A stretch of 64,000 bases of DNA from Amblyomma americanum. Taxonomy: Eukaryota; Arthropoda; Arachnida; Ixodida; Ixodidae. Below the pieces are notes generated by a model. It was not told the origin of the DNA. It worked only from the letters and a program-made list of their open reading frames with translations, and ran no database searches. Numbering within the stretch: the stretch's first letter is position 1; each line of letters begins with the position of its first letter. Location of the stretch: the NCBI RefSeq assembly GCF_052857255.1, contig NC_135497.1, positions 547,875,531 to 547,939,530 of the forward strand. Direction: 5' to 3'. This document shows, piece after piece, positions 20,788 to 33,535 of this stretch. The position numbers were made by a program, and so were the translations under genes.

Positions 20788-23700
20788 AAAACTAAATGTC
20801 TCAGTTTGTCCGAGACAAATGATGCATTTGCAACTTAAAATTGTCTTGGATAAATGAGAGCTTTGGTGCACCCTTCCGTGGCAATTAAGTTGCAAAGTTG
20901 TTGGAACGGCTTCTTTCTGTCGCTCATTTTTGTTCACGTCCTTTATCACATGAGCTCATTGCAATTCCTCTTGCACGAACTGTCAAGCTGCTTACCTGTG
21001 TTAACTGTGAAAGTCTGGAAGCACCTGCCAACGATTGCGTGTGCCACTCAAGCTTGTTCCCATGGACTGCCGTGTAATGCTTTTATTCGCGGAGAATATT
21101 AGCAAAAGCAAGCTCTTGGGCACCTGCACCCTTGTACCGTGCAGTCTTCACACACAAAGCATCCTATGAATTACTGACCAATTTTTTTTATTTTTTTGCT
21201 GTAAGATGTGCTATTCATTGCAACTGGTCAGAAAGGAATGTTTTTGCGAATCTGCTTGATATTATTGATCACATGAATGAAGCATGGTTATCACTGGGCA
21301 GTTAAAAACAGGGCAGCACTTTTAAGTCACAGCAGTATAAGCTTCTTGCACACATTGCTATTGCCAGGTATACAAACTCAGGCTTAAGAAATGCTTGGCC
21401 GCTTTGGGTCATCTGCAGGGTTATTAGCCCAGTTGCCTTGACATCACCAATCTGTACCGTAAAAGGTAATAATCGTCACAGTAGGTGCTGGTTTGTTATG
21501 CCCATGGTATATAATGCCCCGACACTTGGAGTAGCAGTCTGGTTCAGGCGTTGCACTTCCATGGATCCAGAACGGTATAGTCTGATCTTAACAACTGCAG
21601 AGAGCAGGCAACGCTAGCTGTCTTCTCTTTTGGTATGATATGTTTTCTTGATGTGACTTTCGCCCAGATCAGCAGGAGAGTCTCACCTGCCAGAAATTAA
21701 TGAATACTGGAACCCAGTTTCTTTTGTTTACTCTTAATTCGCAGTACAGCGCACAGCATTGTTTCAAAATAAACGGCGGACAGCAGGGAAAATGTTGAGT
21801 ACTTTTCCACACTCTCCTTTCCTGTATAAACAATTCGTTGACTGCATATTTTTGTTCCTTTTACTTCTTTATTTTTATATTTTCTGCAACCTTCTCATTC
21901 TGCCTTTCTCTCCCAGAACCCTTCCCCAATGCAGAGTAGCATGTCAGCACTGTTGCAGCGCTGGCTAAATTTCTTGTGTTTCATTAAAAAGGTTCTCTCC
22001 CTCCTCTGATTACAAAAAAAACAAACATAACCTGCCCTCTTGCGAGGAAATGCTGTGAAGTCAAAGGGGTTATAATGATGTAATAGTACACACAAGAACT
22101 TATACATTGATGACTAAATGCCACTGTAGACTGGAGCATGTCTAAATGCCACGAATAAATAGTTTCGTCACTGCATGAACCCGCAGAAAGACTTCAAAAC
22201 TGTGGTTGCCATGACATCGGTTTGCAAACATTAATGCGAACACGTTGCTTGATTCGAGGACACGGCCAGTGGCAACAATAAGGACAGCGTACAGCTGGTA
22301 TGACATGGCGTGTGTTCGTTTTTATATGAACAAAATTTCAGCATGAGAAACGACAAGCCTAGTAAGGAAGAAGAAGCGAAAGAGCTTATTCACAACTGTT
22401 GCTTATACGCACAAATAAATTTCTCAGGGCACGCATTATGCGATACAGAAGGATATGTAGGCACCCTGGCTACATCTCGATTGTTCTGGGTTACAAAGGT
22501 GGCAGTACACCGTGCAAGGACAGCCTATGGTTAATATAGGACGTACTATGACTTCAGTGCAGATTCTCGAAGCTGTCAATATGCGCTTTTACCGCTGTTG
22601 GGTCAACCCTGCTGTAATAACGCCTTCGGGCAATGCGGGGTAATTATTGAATAAAGAATCAAACGCCTCTCAGCAAGCTTTGGCTCTTCGGCACTGCCGT
22701 GATCGGATAGATAGATAACTACTGGCATCCCCTTTCCCTTTTTGTCAGGGCAGTGGTAAGTACCACCCTGCCTAGTGAACTACATAATGCTTTAACTGCC
22801 AAATCAATTCTAGAAAAAGGTGCCAAAATCACAAAATTTTTTGCTGAAAATGACTGTTGTCAGACTTCGAAAAACACTCACTAAAGGCACAAAATGCGTT
22901 TCATAGACAACTACCACCCTTTAGTGTTGAAAATTGCAACCAAAGCAATTGCTGACTGTAACTGTCTTTGGCAGAGGGAGCAGCATGATGTCAGGCTGGA
23001 AGAGTGTGTCTTCTCATTGGTGATATTGGTACAATATCCCATGACGAGTGCAGCTCTGGGTTGGTGGCTGAGGGGTTTAAATCTTTGTTTAATCTGATTT
23101 TCACCCCCACCCCTCTTTCTTTTTCTTTGAATCCTTTTTTTTTTCTCCCATTCAAGGCTATTTGTCACGTTCTAAGCTGTGCTACTTTGATTTCTGTGAT
23201 GTTTTGTGCAGTTTCTCTATTCTGCTTTATGCCACCAGTACTCTAGTCTTCTCTTGCTCGTCTCTATTTCTAATGTCTTAATTTTGCCTTCACTATCCCT
23301 GAAACCCAAAGCTACTGGAAGGCTCACCATGTCCTCTTTGATGTCTGGATGTATAGTTTTACTGTTTACCTGAACATGTTTAATGTTTTCTAGATTGCTC
23401 CTGCATGCTACAGAAATATCATCTCCCTGTTCATACTCGTTTTTTTATTGCCTGGTTCCGAGGCAACCTGATCTGGCCTCAAATAGAAGTGTACTACTGC
23501 CTTTTGAATTATCATACTGCATTTTGTTCCGGATTTTGTCTCTTATCAGCTCTGTATTCACGCAGTGATTCTTTTGTTTCCATTTTTTGCCTTCACTTAG
23601 CTGTCTCGGTTTCGTGGACTTTCTTTCTGATGTTCATAATAACTTCCGTTTCCCTGTAGTTGCCTGCATGGCCTTTCGTAAGCTTTCTAGTCCTTTTCTT

Positions 23701-23843
23701 TCATTGCATGTCCACATTTTTACTCTACAAATGTCTAAGACTTTGGCTGCCCACTTCTTCTCATCTATTTTTTGCAGCCTTTCCTCAAATGATATTCTTC
23801 TCTATGCTTCCCATACTTCAAAGGACGACTAACCCAAATCTCC
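20788..23843. other. WDR6 intron, no recognised element
   Basis: Three kilobases of ordinary AT-rich sequence with T-runs. Short open frames exist on both strands but none shows family motifs or splice-supported coding character. Confidence 0.5.
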
Positions 23844-23854
23844 AATTTACAGCT

Positions 23855-24079
23855 TGGAGCCACCGTAGTGGCTTAGTGGTTACATCGCTCGACTGCTGAC
23901 CCGGAAGACATGGGTACTGTCCTGGCCGCGGAGGTCGAATTGCAATGGAGGCGAAATTCTAGAGGCCTGTGTGCTGTGCGATGTCAGTGCACGTTAAAGA
24001 ACTCCGGGTGGTCAAAATTTCTTATGGCATGCCTTATAGCCTGAGTCGCTTTGGGACGTTAAACCCCCATAAACCAAAT
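23855..24079 (+). mobile_element. tRNA-derived SINE with 11-bp target duplication
   Basis: The head GCCACCGTAGTGGCTTAGTG is older and more mutated than in the 12571 copy, and its B box is weak (GGGTACTGTCC). The body and the ACCCCCATAAACCAA tail match. The flanks AATTTACAGCT at 23844-23854 and 24080-24090 are identical. Confidence 0.9.
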
Positions 24080-24090
24080 AATTTACAGCT

Positions 24091-25114
24091 CGCTTGTCGT
24101 CTTTCTGTGGGCCCCTAGAGTTAATCTATCCACTGTTCTTTGGTTATTCTCTAGCCTTTGTATCATGTCTGATTTTAAGCAAAGTACCACGCTCACAAAA
24201 ATCAGTCCTGGAAGCATTACACCCTTCTACAGACCTCTTATTACTTCATATCTGTTGTTTCTCCATAGTGCCCTATGCTTCATTATGTCCGCATTCCTCT
24301 TTTTTTGAGGGGGGGACTGGGATTACAGTGCCGCTTCACGGCATGCAGATTAAACACCTCAATTACATTGTTCTGCTGGCGCGCACACTGATTGGGATGG
24401 CTTTCTCCCCTGCAGCATGCGCCAGATCTAGGTAGCCATGGCTAGGCACATCCTATTACAAGAAGCTGCCATAGATGGCGCCAGCTATGCCAACAGTGGA
24501 ATGGAGACACTGCACAGAGAGCAACACGCCAGGCAGCTAGGCACTCCATCGTACGGCCGAACAATTTGGTAAAATGGGATATCTGGGACACTCGGCCCCT
24601 GTAGTGTTCCCTTCCTTGCCAGGAAGAGCTGTCGCTGGTGGTAGCAAGGGGCATTTCTCTCTCTCTCCTCTGAAAGCTATTGCGTGCGTATGCTTGTTTT
24701 TTGATGGCTGCGAAGCTTCCCAGCACCCTCGTAAATTGTTCAGTAAAGAGGAACACCAGTGTAGCCACCACTGTTGAACTTGACTCGTACTGGTTTGGCA
24801 GAATGCAAAACCTTTTGCTCCTTGCTGGGCCTTCAAGCACTAAGGCTGTCTTTTGGCAGTGGTGTCTGTGACTCGGTGACATCAATGTTAGTACAATTCC
24901 GAAAATATATTAGCAGGTGTGTGTGAATACTGAAATTTTCTAATGCAAACAGCAAGAAAAAATGCCTTGAGATATCTAATTGATTATCAAATATCCGTTT
25001 ATTCTGAAAAGGAATTTTAGAAAAATATGAGTAGGCAAATGCTGTTACCGTTAGTTCTTCAAACTATTATATAGTCTCTGCAGCTGAAATTAAAGAAGGC
25101 AGTATTTCTGTATA
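24091..25114. other. WDR6 intron, unassigned
   Basis: No element recognised. Overlapping open frames on both strands at 24442-24885 carry no motif. Confidence 0.45.
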
Positions 25115-26360
25115 TACTGCTTGGTTAGACACCGTAACAGTATGCAAAGTATAATGTGGTGATGCACAAAGTGTGAGAAAATGAAATTCAACAATTGGCA
25201 CATGACTGGCAACTGAAAATAGCATGGTGGTGTAGTAAAATCCTCATTACTTTTGACTTAAAAGAGCTGGCAGAAATGCGCACTTATCCGAAGATCGACT
25301 TATAATATACCCCCCCAGCTTTTCAAAAAGTAAAGAAAACTGGCCAAAAATGCGAAAACAAAGCCTGGAGGCTCCAACACATCGCACAAACTGTGCAAAG
25401 CCTGTGACGAGCGCGCAGCTTCGGTGTGCTGGAAGAACGGTGTGCTGGAAGAATGTGCGGGAATGCACATTCGTGTTCTGAAAGTCCAGATATGCTTCTG
25501 GAAAGGAAAAGAAATGGTATTAAAACTTGGAGACGCTGACTCTGAAACAAAAAAAGAAGCTGTTTCAGCTGACACCTTGTTTTCATTCATTTATTTTATG
25601 GGGGTCGTCCGCATTTTCACGTTTTAATATGATTGTCCCCAACCAGGCTAGCATTCATCCAACTCTTGACTTCAAAAAACAAATGACAAGCGACGCGCCA
25701 ATCAGTGTCCAAAAGCGGCATGCAGCTGGGCTTGGATGGCTGGTGGATGTGCGGAGGCTCACAAACCAATACTACATGGCCAGTCTTTTTTGGGGGGGAC
25801 TAGTGACAGGGACCCTCCTATTGTCATCGTCGCACCTGCCGTTACGCGCATGTCAGAGAAGTGCGGATTATAGTTCACCATGCAATAGGCAGATTTTTAC
25901 ATAATCCCTTGGCCCACCTGTGACACTTTCACTCCCACCCCCTTTCAGAGGCCCCATGCGAAATTTCACAAGTGGGCTTTTCCACATACCACAGTTGACC
26001 AAAACAAGATGACGGAGCTCACGCATAATAGTTGGGAAGGTGACAGGACGAGCGCCATGAATGTAGGTGTTACGTATGTAACACATTATGAAAGCACCAA
26101 AGAAATTGCTACCTTTTGCACTGTGACTGTTTGAAGTGGATGGTTGGCCATCTTGTTTTCGTCGCGTGTGGTATGTGGAAAAGCCTGCTTTGATAAACAG
26201 CAGACAAATAGCACAATAAACAACGGAGAAGCAGGCGAACAGGATGCTTTTGTACCGTTTTCCAGACACTTCCAATTTGACCATTGGATAACTTTGTCCA
26301 GATATTTTGGTTTTGGCACAGTTTTGGATATTCAGATATTACACACGTGTGTATCATTTT
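25115..26360. mobile_element. Interspersed DNA-transposon-like repeat, copy 2
   Basis: This is the shorter counterpart of 9425-11365, with the same block order from CATGACTGGCAACTG through CACCATGCAATAGGCAG and AGTTGACCAAAAC to CCAGATATTTTGGTTTTGGC. It lacks about 1 kb found in the middle of copy 1. No transposase is readable. Confidence 0.65.
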
Positions 26361-27509
26361 CTTGAACCAGATATAAATGGAATAACATGCCTGTTCGATT
26401 CATGTTTGAAATTTAGAATCCTTGACATCATCGTAATCAAACATCTGCTGGTGCATTTGGCAAAATGTCTTGGTAGTGTGTTCTGTAGACCCGCAAGCAC
26501 CAAATAAAGCCACTCCCATCATTTACAAATCAAGCGCACTTTGTAAAATACAATGTGCACGGTAAAACAAAACACGTACGAGCACACGTTGATATCCTGG
26601 GCCCCTGAGACGAAGTCTCGCAATCGAAACTGAAATCCGGCCATTCCACATGGTCGTCTAACTCGCTACTGCTGTAAAAAAAAAAATTTAGCATAAGAAC
26701 CGACAAAAGTTCTGTGTAGCCTTTTGCCTTTGAGGAGTGCGATGCGAAATGGACGTTATGATCAGCGGCCAGCGGGCCACGCCCGGTCAAAGTTTCATTT
26801 TTTATGTCGCCTCCTTGCGTTAGAAAATGAAAAAACAAAACTGAAACCAAAGAAATGGTGTTGTAGAAGCAAACTAAATGTCTCAGCTTATTCGGGAGTG
26901 CTGGTGTCAGGTTCAAAACATCTGTCATATATGACTGATGGCCTATGGCATAATAAGGAAAGAGTTGAAGGCACTGAGACTTTTTTTTTTCACACACCAT
27001 TTTTTTGCATTCTAATGCTTAGTCTAGCATTAGTGTTAGTAAACTGAGCCACTTTGCAAATGGCCAAAGCTGCCTTAGGGTCAAGATTGCACAGGCATGT
27101 AAAATGAAGTTTCATGGTGCAGGACCAAGACATCTCTCAACAACTTCTAGTTATCCCTGATTGAGTATTATTGGTGGCAAAGGCTGTAAACCTGACTCTT
27201 TCTCCTTACCCCCTTCCTTTTTTTTTCAACGTTGGGCACGTACCATCAGAAGAAACTTCAGAAAAAACTGCAAGAGTTTATTGAAAGGGCCTCATTCTCA
27301 GAAGTTTCTTTTGTGTGTGTGCATGTGTGTATGCATTTTATTTTTGCACACAGGCTGTGGATATTTAAAGGCCCTTTCACGTGCTACATTTTACTCACCA
27401 ATGCTGTGGAAAGTGCAATGCAAATGGCCAACGGTGGTATTTCTAGATCTCCAGCAATGAATGGCATGAAAGCACTGCTCATGGCCCTTGACGCCCCATA
27501 TGCTTTCAG
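26361..27509. other. WDR6 intron, unassigned
   Basis: No gene recognised. A minus frame at 26530-27000 stays open for 156 codons but has low-complexity and no motifs. A TTTAAAGGCCCTTTCACG stretch (27364-27381) recalls the AAAGGG-type repeat ends. Confidence 0.4.
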
Positions 27510-27686
27510 AGGAGCACACGCACTTAGTTCAGCGTGTTGCGTGCCGCCTGTACGGTCACATTTCCTCGGTAAAGGCACTGGCTTGCTGCCGGTCCTCGCA
27601 CCTGGCTGGCCGTGAGGACCGCCTGCTCGCCTCGGCAGGAGGTCGTGCCCAGCTCTGCCTCTGGAAGGTCTCTGCTTCCCGACAGT
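27510..27686 (+). CDS. WDR6: WDR6 exon D
   Basis: The acceptor is ATATGCTTTCAG|AG and the donor CGACAGT|GTGAGT. It has 177 bases, entering with two bases and leaving with one. The product contains L-Y-G-H-I-S-S-V-K-A-L-A-C-C, a WD-repeat GH start, then L-L-A-S-A-G-G-R-A-Q-L-C-L-W-K-V, the end of the same blade. Known WDR6 proteins have N-H-I-S-S-V-R-A-V-A and S-A-G-G-R-A-E-M at this place. The Gly-Gly-Arg-Ala signature separates WDR6 from most other WD proteins. About 9.7 kb of intron precedes it, filled with SINEs and transposon copies. Confidence 0.92.
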
Positions 27687-29202
27687 GTGAGTCATTCCAT
27701 GGGTGTGAATAAGGCCCCTCATTTTATTCATTGCACAGTGTGCTACCATAAAAGCGCTGAATAGAAAACCAGTGCTGCACATCCACAGTTATGGCTGTAA
27801 TTTGCCATCATGCCTACTAACTAGGCTTAAACCTTTGCAGTCCCTGGTCAGTCCCCTCGCGGCAGTGCAACATGGCCATTCCGATCTGCTGTCGTGCATC
27901 ATCCGACAAGCTTTTCTGTGGTTAAATCGCGTGCATTCTCCTCACTACGCATGATGTGCCATCTCTTAAACCACATGCTGCCCAAATATTGTTGAAAGAC
28001 TTGGGACCTAAAGAAACACTTAAAATTAACATTCCATGAGATGTTCTTACACAGTTGTTTTCTTTTGCAGTGCCCAAAACTGGTGAAATGGTTTTGGACC
28101 GGAATGTTCTTTAACTGGGTAAAAGTTTCGGACTGCAAAGGGTTAAGCCTTGCTAGTATTAGAATGGGTGCAGAAGTTTTTTTTTGTAACCAATGTTTTG
28201 TCAGAGTGATAGATAGCTGAGACAGCAAATATTTTGTATGCTCATGGATTCAGTTTTTAGAGCTACATTCAGTATAATTCAGCACACATTTAACAACAAA
28301 CACTTTCTGTTATACCAATACCAATTGCTTGCAGGTGGTGTGAATTAAAAAAATGAATATGTGGGCAAAGTGCCATTTAACACCCTTTACTGGTAAGCCA
28401 TTTATGTAGCATACCAGTGATATGTGTTGGCCGGCGCTTCGCCCACTTAACGCGGGTTCAGGCTGAACTAGCTGAAGGCACAGCCAGCGTTCGCCGCACA
28501 CCTGCACTCTCGCTTTGAAGTAAGGAAGGAAGGCGCACTTATTTGAGAGCACAAGTGTTTATTACACAGTAAGGTGCATTACTGAACATAGCACTTACCC
28601 CAGACCTCAGTACAACCCATAGCCCAGCCGCAGCACCCGAAAGCAAGCCCGCGGCACCGCGCACACAAAGCAAGGACTACACTCGCATGATGGCGCGTCC
28701 ACATGGCCGACCAAAGGGTTAAATTACGCGACAAAATATGCAAGGGGATGGGGAATGCGCACAGCACGTCTTGACGACACAGGTCGCATGTTGATGGTGC
28801 ATTGCCACCAGCAGTGGCAAGCGGTGATGGAGAAGCAGCCAGATGAGGCCTTCCCGGCTCTGGAGCATCAGCATCGCACAGGCGGGCAATGGGGCTTCAT
28901 TCAAGCAAACATATAAGATGTGCGCGTTTCACCACCCACGTTCTTTGTCCCCTGCCAAAGGCCAGGGAACTAGGAGGGAAAACTCTACGCACCTTACGGC
29001 TCTCCGAGTCAGTGGCGGTCTGCCCATTCATTTCCCTCTTGCAATCTCTCGCTGAAACAATGCCCCAGACGTCGCTCAGAGTAACCATTGGGCATGCGAG
29101 GTCAAAACAGGATGAATGGAAGCGAGGGTGACCGACAGCTGTTCTCGGAAGAGCTTCCCTTTTCAAGGAGGGCAAGCAGTGTGCCGCCTTCATTTCACTC
29201 AC
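27687..29202. other. WDR6 intron, unassigned
   Basis: No element with clear borders. Minus frames near 28579-29208 are open for 60-100 codons without motifs. Confidence 0.4.
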
Positions 29203-29213
29203 AGACACGTCAC

Positions 29214-31056
29214 ATCATCATCATCACCATCAGACTGACTATGCCCACTGCAGGGCAAAGGCCTCTCCCATGTCTCTCCAATTAACCCTGTCCTTTCCCA
29301 GCTGTGGCTACTGGATCCCCGCAAGCGTCTTAATCTCATCCGCCCACCTAAGGTTTTCAGCCGCCCCCTGTTTCGCTTATTTTCTCTTGGAATCCACTCG
29401 TTACCCTTAAGGACCAGCAATTATCTTTCCTTCGCATTACATGCCCTGCCCAAGCCCATTTCTTCCTCTTGATTTCAACTAGGGTGTCATTGACACGCGT
29501 TTGTTCCCTCACCCACTCTGCCCGCTTCCGGTCTCTTAACGTTACACCTATCATTTTCTTTTCTATGGCTTGCTGTGTTGTCCTTAACTTAAGCTGAACC
29601 CTTTTCGTTAGTCTCCACGTTTCTGCCCCGTAGGTAAGTGCCGATAAGATGCAGCTGTTGTATACTTTTCTCTTGAGGGATATCGGTAACCTGCTATTCA
29701 TGATCTGAGAGAACCTGCCATATGTGCTCCACCCCATTCTTGTCCTTCTAGTTATCTCCCTCTCATGATCTGGATCAGCTGTCACTACCTGCTGCCCTAA
29801 GTAGACGTATTCCTTTACCACTTGTAGCACCTCACTACCAATTGTGAACTGCTGTTACCTTGCTAGAGTGTTGAACATTACTTTGGTTTTTTGCATGTTA
29901 ATTTCTACACCCACCGTTCTGCTCTGCCTGTCTGACTCATTGACCATGCTTTGCAGTTTATCTCCAAGTGACTTAGGAAGGCAATGTCATCAGTGAATTG
30001 CAGATTACTTAGGTATTCTCCATTAACTCTTATCCTCGACTGTTCCCAATTCAGGCCTCGGAATACCTCCTGTAAACAGGCGGTGAATAGCATTGGTGAA
30101 ATCGTGTCTCCTTGCCTTGCGCCCTTCCTTATTGAAATTTTATTGCTGACTTTATGGAGGACTATGGTAGCTATGCAGCTGGTATAGACATCTTCCAGTA
30201 TTTTCACACAAGTCTCTTCTACACCCAGATTCCACAATGCCTGTATGACTGCTGAGGTTTCCACTGAGTCGAATGCTTTCTCATAATCAATGGGGGCTAT
30301 ATATTGGGGTTGGTTATATTCTGTGCATTTCTCTATCAACTGATTGATAGTGTGAATATGGTCTATTGTGGAATATCCCTAACGAAAGCCTGCCTGATCA
30401 TTTGGTTGATTGAAGTGTAAGGTTGCCCTGACTCTATTAGCAAATACCTTGTAGTGAATACGTAGTATTAGTAAATACCATGTAGGCAGTGGACAGTAAG
30501 CTGATCATTCTGTAATTTTGCAAGTCCTTGATGTCTCCTTTTTTATGAATTAAGGTACAGAAAGAATAGAACTAGCAGAGCTTCTAAAGTTAATAAATAA
30601 GTGCAAGGTAGCCGACATAAGGATATTTAATATGAAAAGAATCGAGCATGCTCTAAAGGACGGAAGTAGCTTAAAAGCGCTGAAGAGGAAACTAGGCATA
30701 GGTAAAAACTAGCTGTATGTGTTAAGAGACAAAGAGGGTAAATGTCGTTAGCAATATGGATAAGATAGTTAAAGTAAAGGAACAGTTCTACACAAGTCTA
30801 TACCGTAGCCAATGTAATCAGAATATTGATGAGAGAGACAGTAGTACAGCAATGCGTCATCCCGCCAGTAACGAAAAAGGAAGTAAAGAAAGACTCAGGA
30901 GCAATGCAAAGGGGGAAAGCAGCTGGTGAGGATCAGGTAACAGCAGAACTGTTGAGGGATGGAGGGGAGATCGTACTAGAAAACTGTATACGTAATGCCT
31001 TATGACCTCGTGTGTACCAGAAGCTTGGAAGAGCGAGAACATTATCTTAATTCATA
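29214..31056 (-). mobile_element. RTE-type non-LTR retrotransposon, 5'-inverted and truncated, 11-bp target duplication
   Basis: The minus-strand part (30545 down to 29214) encodes reverse-transcriptase blocks and ends in a (TGATGA)n-type tail, seen on the plus strand as CATCATCATCATCACCATCA. The neighbouring part 30560-31056 is the preceding piece of the same element, but on the plus strand. It runs from a linker region to E-N-I-I-L-I-H-K-type sequence, exactly where the minus part takes up (F-I-K-K-G-D-I-K-D-L). That is the geometry left by twin priming. AGACACGTCAC flanks the whole block (29203-29213 and 31057-31067). Confidence 0.88.
29357..30545 (-). pseudogene. RTE-type reverse transcriptase fragment
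   Basis: Reading downward, landmarks are D-L-Q-N-Y-R, then D-Q-A-G-F-R followed by a stop, I-D-Y-E-K-A-F-D-S-V, K-G-A-R-Q-G-D-T-I-S-P, and the catalytic box L-Q-F-T-D-D-I-A-F-L, in which Thr replaces the usual Ala/Val before the two Asp. A second open piece (29830-29357) has Y-V-Y-L-G-Q, Y-G-A-E-T-W and the C-terminal W-A-G-H-V-M-R-R, all typical of RTE-clade proteins. Frames break between 29905 and 29830 and at 30378. The enzyme would prime reverse transcription at a nicked target; this copy cannot. The apurinic endonuclease part was lost by 5' truncation. Confidence 0.85.
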
Positions 31057-31067
31057 AGACACGTCAC

Positions 31068-32789
31068 GGTGATCTCTAATGAGCAGAACAGAAGCAGCGG
31101 CTGCACGTTCGGGTCACTCACAGTTTTCAGGAGGTATAAATGAGTGAAACGAGGTCAAGAGACCAATGGAGTGGATGTGAGAGTATGTTTCGAGAAATTA
31201 GCATCAGTCTGGAGGGGTTTAAGGGATTCATACTAATTGACTAGATTTAAATTGTTGTTGCCCCTGCTTATTGAAAATTGATAAAAATTCTCCTATTAAA
31301 GGAAGGCATGTGCCTGCAAAGAACATCATTCTATCTCTTTAGCTGTAATAATAGCTGTGCATATGTGGTACTGATGTGTGATTTTTTTTTTTTTACTATG
31401 GCACATAGTGTCAAAGCATACGTGTCTGCATGTGTGCCGTTCTGGCCCCACAAGCGTCTCCCTGCCATGTGTGGGGGAATATTTGTCGATATCACTGTGG
31501 GATTGATTGACCACTTGTTATTTTAGCATAATCTCAAGGAATGACAGCACCTTGTTATTACCTAGATCTCATATCATTTGCAAGAGTAGTACATTTCTGT
31601 CAATGAGTGTCATTTTCTTTGAGTCCCTGAGCATGGTGGCTTGCATTGGTTGCTTTTTGCGCCATGCTATATTTTTCATCATTATAGTGCATTTCACACA
31701 TAGCAGTCAACGCTAATGAAGTTGCGGAAGTAGTGCACCCACAAAACCATTGCTCCGTCACATATCATTCGTTCCTCTCGGAGCCTCGGTGGTTGTTTGG
31801 ACAAAAAATCCAACCACGTTAAGACCACACCGAGACCTCCTCAACATGTTAGTGAGCACATCCTTTCATATATCTAGATGTTTGTTTTCATCAGCGTCAT
31901 CTGTAGTTAGCGAGCCTCCTTTTCATGCCTGTATGTTTATTTTCCTTAAGGCCTTCCCACCGTTTTAGAACCGAAGGAACGGGAGTCCCTTTCGTTTGAA
32001 ACGCATGGCAAAGCGTGGACCCGAGAACCATCCGGTGCTTCATGGAATGCAAGCCTGTTCATGTGTGCGCTTCCTCGTGTTTGTTTGTGTGCTCTGTGCA
32101 TTTGTGGCTTTTCTCTGTTCCTAATCAACGGAGCTGAGAAAAACCATGACAGCGGCAGTGTAGGCAGGATGGACGAGCGAGAAGCAATGTGTTTGGGAAC
32201 GGGCGAGTAAGCGAACGAGGGAACGGCTCTATGACACACAACACGGCACAGCGCACAGAACACGCTGAAGCCTACATGAACTGGGGCAAGTAACTAAAAA
32301 CCTTTGAAGGGGTGGGGGCTTGTATGCATACATGAAAGCTGAAGGTGATACGGAAAGCGTGTGCACAACAAGCAGACGACGCGATACGTCAGCGACGCCT
32401 GCCCATCGCCCGTCATTCGGAATGACGGCCCAGTGGAATGCCTTTCGCGAAGGTTTGCCGGATGACGTCAGCTGGAAGGCTTGGGAGCCAGCGTAGAGGA
32501 TGAGGAGATTGACTTCTCAAAAGGAAGGAAGAGCAAACAGGCTTTAATTTGAATGTTTGCTGCTTTTTGGGGCGCACATGGCTCTAGTATTTTGCAGAGG
32601 TTATCTTCTATGCCTCCTCTATGCACTGGCTTGTTTGTTTAAAATTTCTAGGCCCCTGGTCAGTGGCCCTTTAAGGGCAAATGTTCAGTCGTGATTAGAA
32701 GTAAATCAGAGAGCTGTTGGATAGGTGCCCATGGCAACACCACAAACAAGGCAAGGGAAATATGGGCTGGGCATCGTTGAAAGCATGAG
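31068..32789. other. WDR6 intron, unassigned
   Basis: No recognisable coding or repeat structure, apart from a T-run at 31382-31394 and a GGCCCTTTAAGGGC palindrome at 32667-32680. Confidence 0.4.
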
Positions 32790-33535
32790 AAGCTCAGAGT
32801 AAAATACTATATGAAGAACGCCTGAGGAAATTGGACGATAGCAGGCGGGCAGCTAAGGTATTTAAATACCTGTACAGAAAGAGTGTTGACTCACACTGGC
32901 GGAAAAGAACTAGGAAGCTAACCAGTAAGTATGCCAGACACGAGGACGGAAAAAGAAAGAGCATTAAACGACAGGTTAAAATAGCGGAAGGTAAAAATTA
33001 GATAAATTCAATGGAAAAGAAGCATAGTGTAGAACTATATGAACACTGGAAACGGCAGATCAGGAAGGAAGCATTTTATGATAGCTCAAGAGGCAGCGCC
33101 CTCTTCTAGGTCAGGGTGTCTTAGAACGCACAGCTACAAAAAGAAATTTAACAAAGAAGATGACACATGTGCTGTGTGTGGTAAATCTGTAGAAACAACT
33201 GAACACCTCATACTCGAATGTGATGGTATTCATCCAGATGTCTATGCAGGCAGTCACTCTATCTGAGGCCCTAGGGTTTAAGAGATAACAATGGTCATGT
33301 AAATAAATGTGCGGTGGAAGTCAGCAAAAAGTGATTGGAAGATTGGTGCCTTAAAAGCTGAGTGGTGACATAAGGTTAGAAGTGTAGGGCTGAAACATAT
33401 TTAAAGAAAATGGTGAATTTTAAGACGAATTTATAACATGGTCAACTAAAAATAAAGAAAAAAGCCGAGCATGGTGGCAACTGCCACCACCCCATTTCAA
33501 AGGCAAAACTCCTATTTTCCTTCCATCCATCCGTG
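32790..33535 (+). mobile_element. 3' end of a non-LTR retrotransposon with Cys/His motif and CCATCCATCC tail
   Basis: A degraded reading frame runs from about 32805 (Y-E-E-R-L-R-K-L-D-D) to 33266 and contains C-A-V-C-G-K-S-V-E-T-T-E-H-L-I-L-E-C, the C-x2-C...H-x4-C finger found at the C-terminus of several non-LTR proteins. Stops occur at 33000, 33107 and later. Beyond it the tail reads GGCAACTGCCACCACCCCAT, CAAAGG and then TTCCATCCATCC, a form I associate with abundant tick retroposons. The reverse transcriptase is missing, so the copy is 5'-truncated. Confidence 0.65.

Noticed and set aside
28897..29208. 103-codon minus frame next to the RTE element
   Set aside because: No motif, and low support as coding sequence; it abuts the target duplication by chance.
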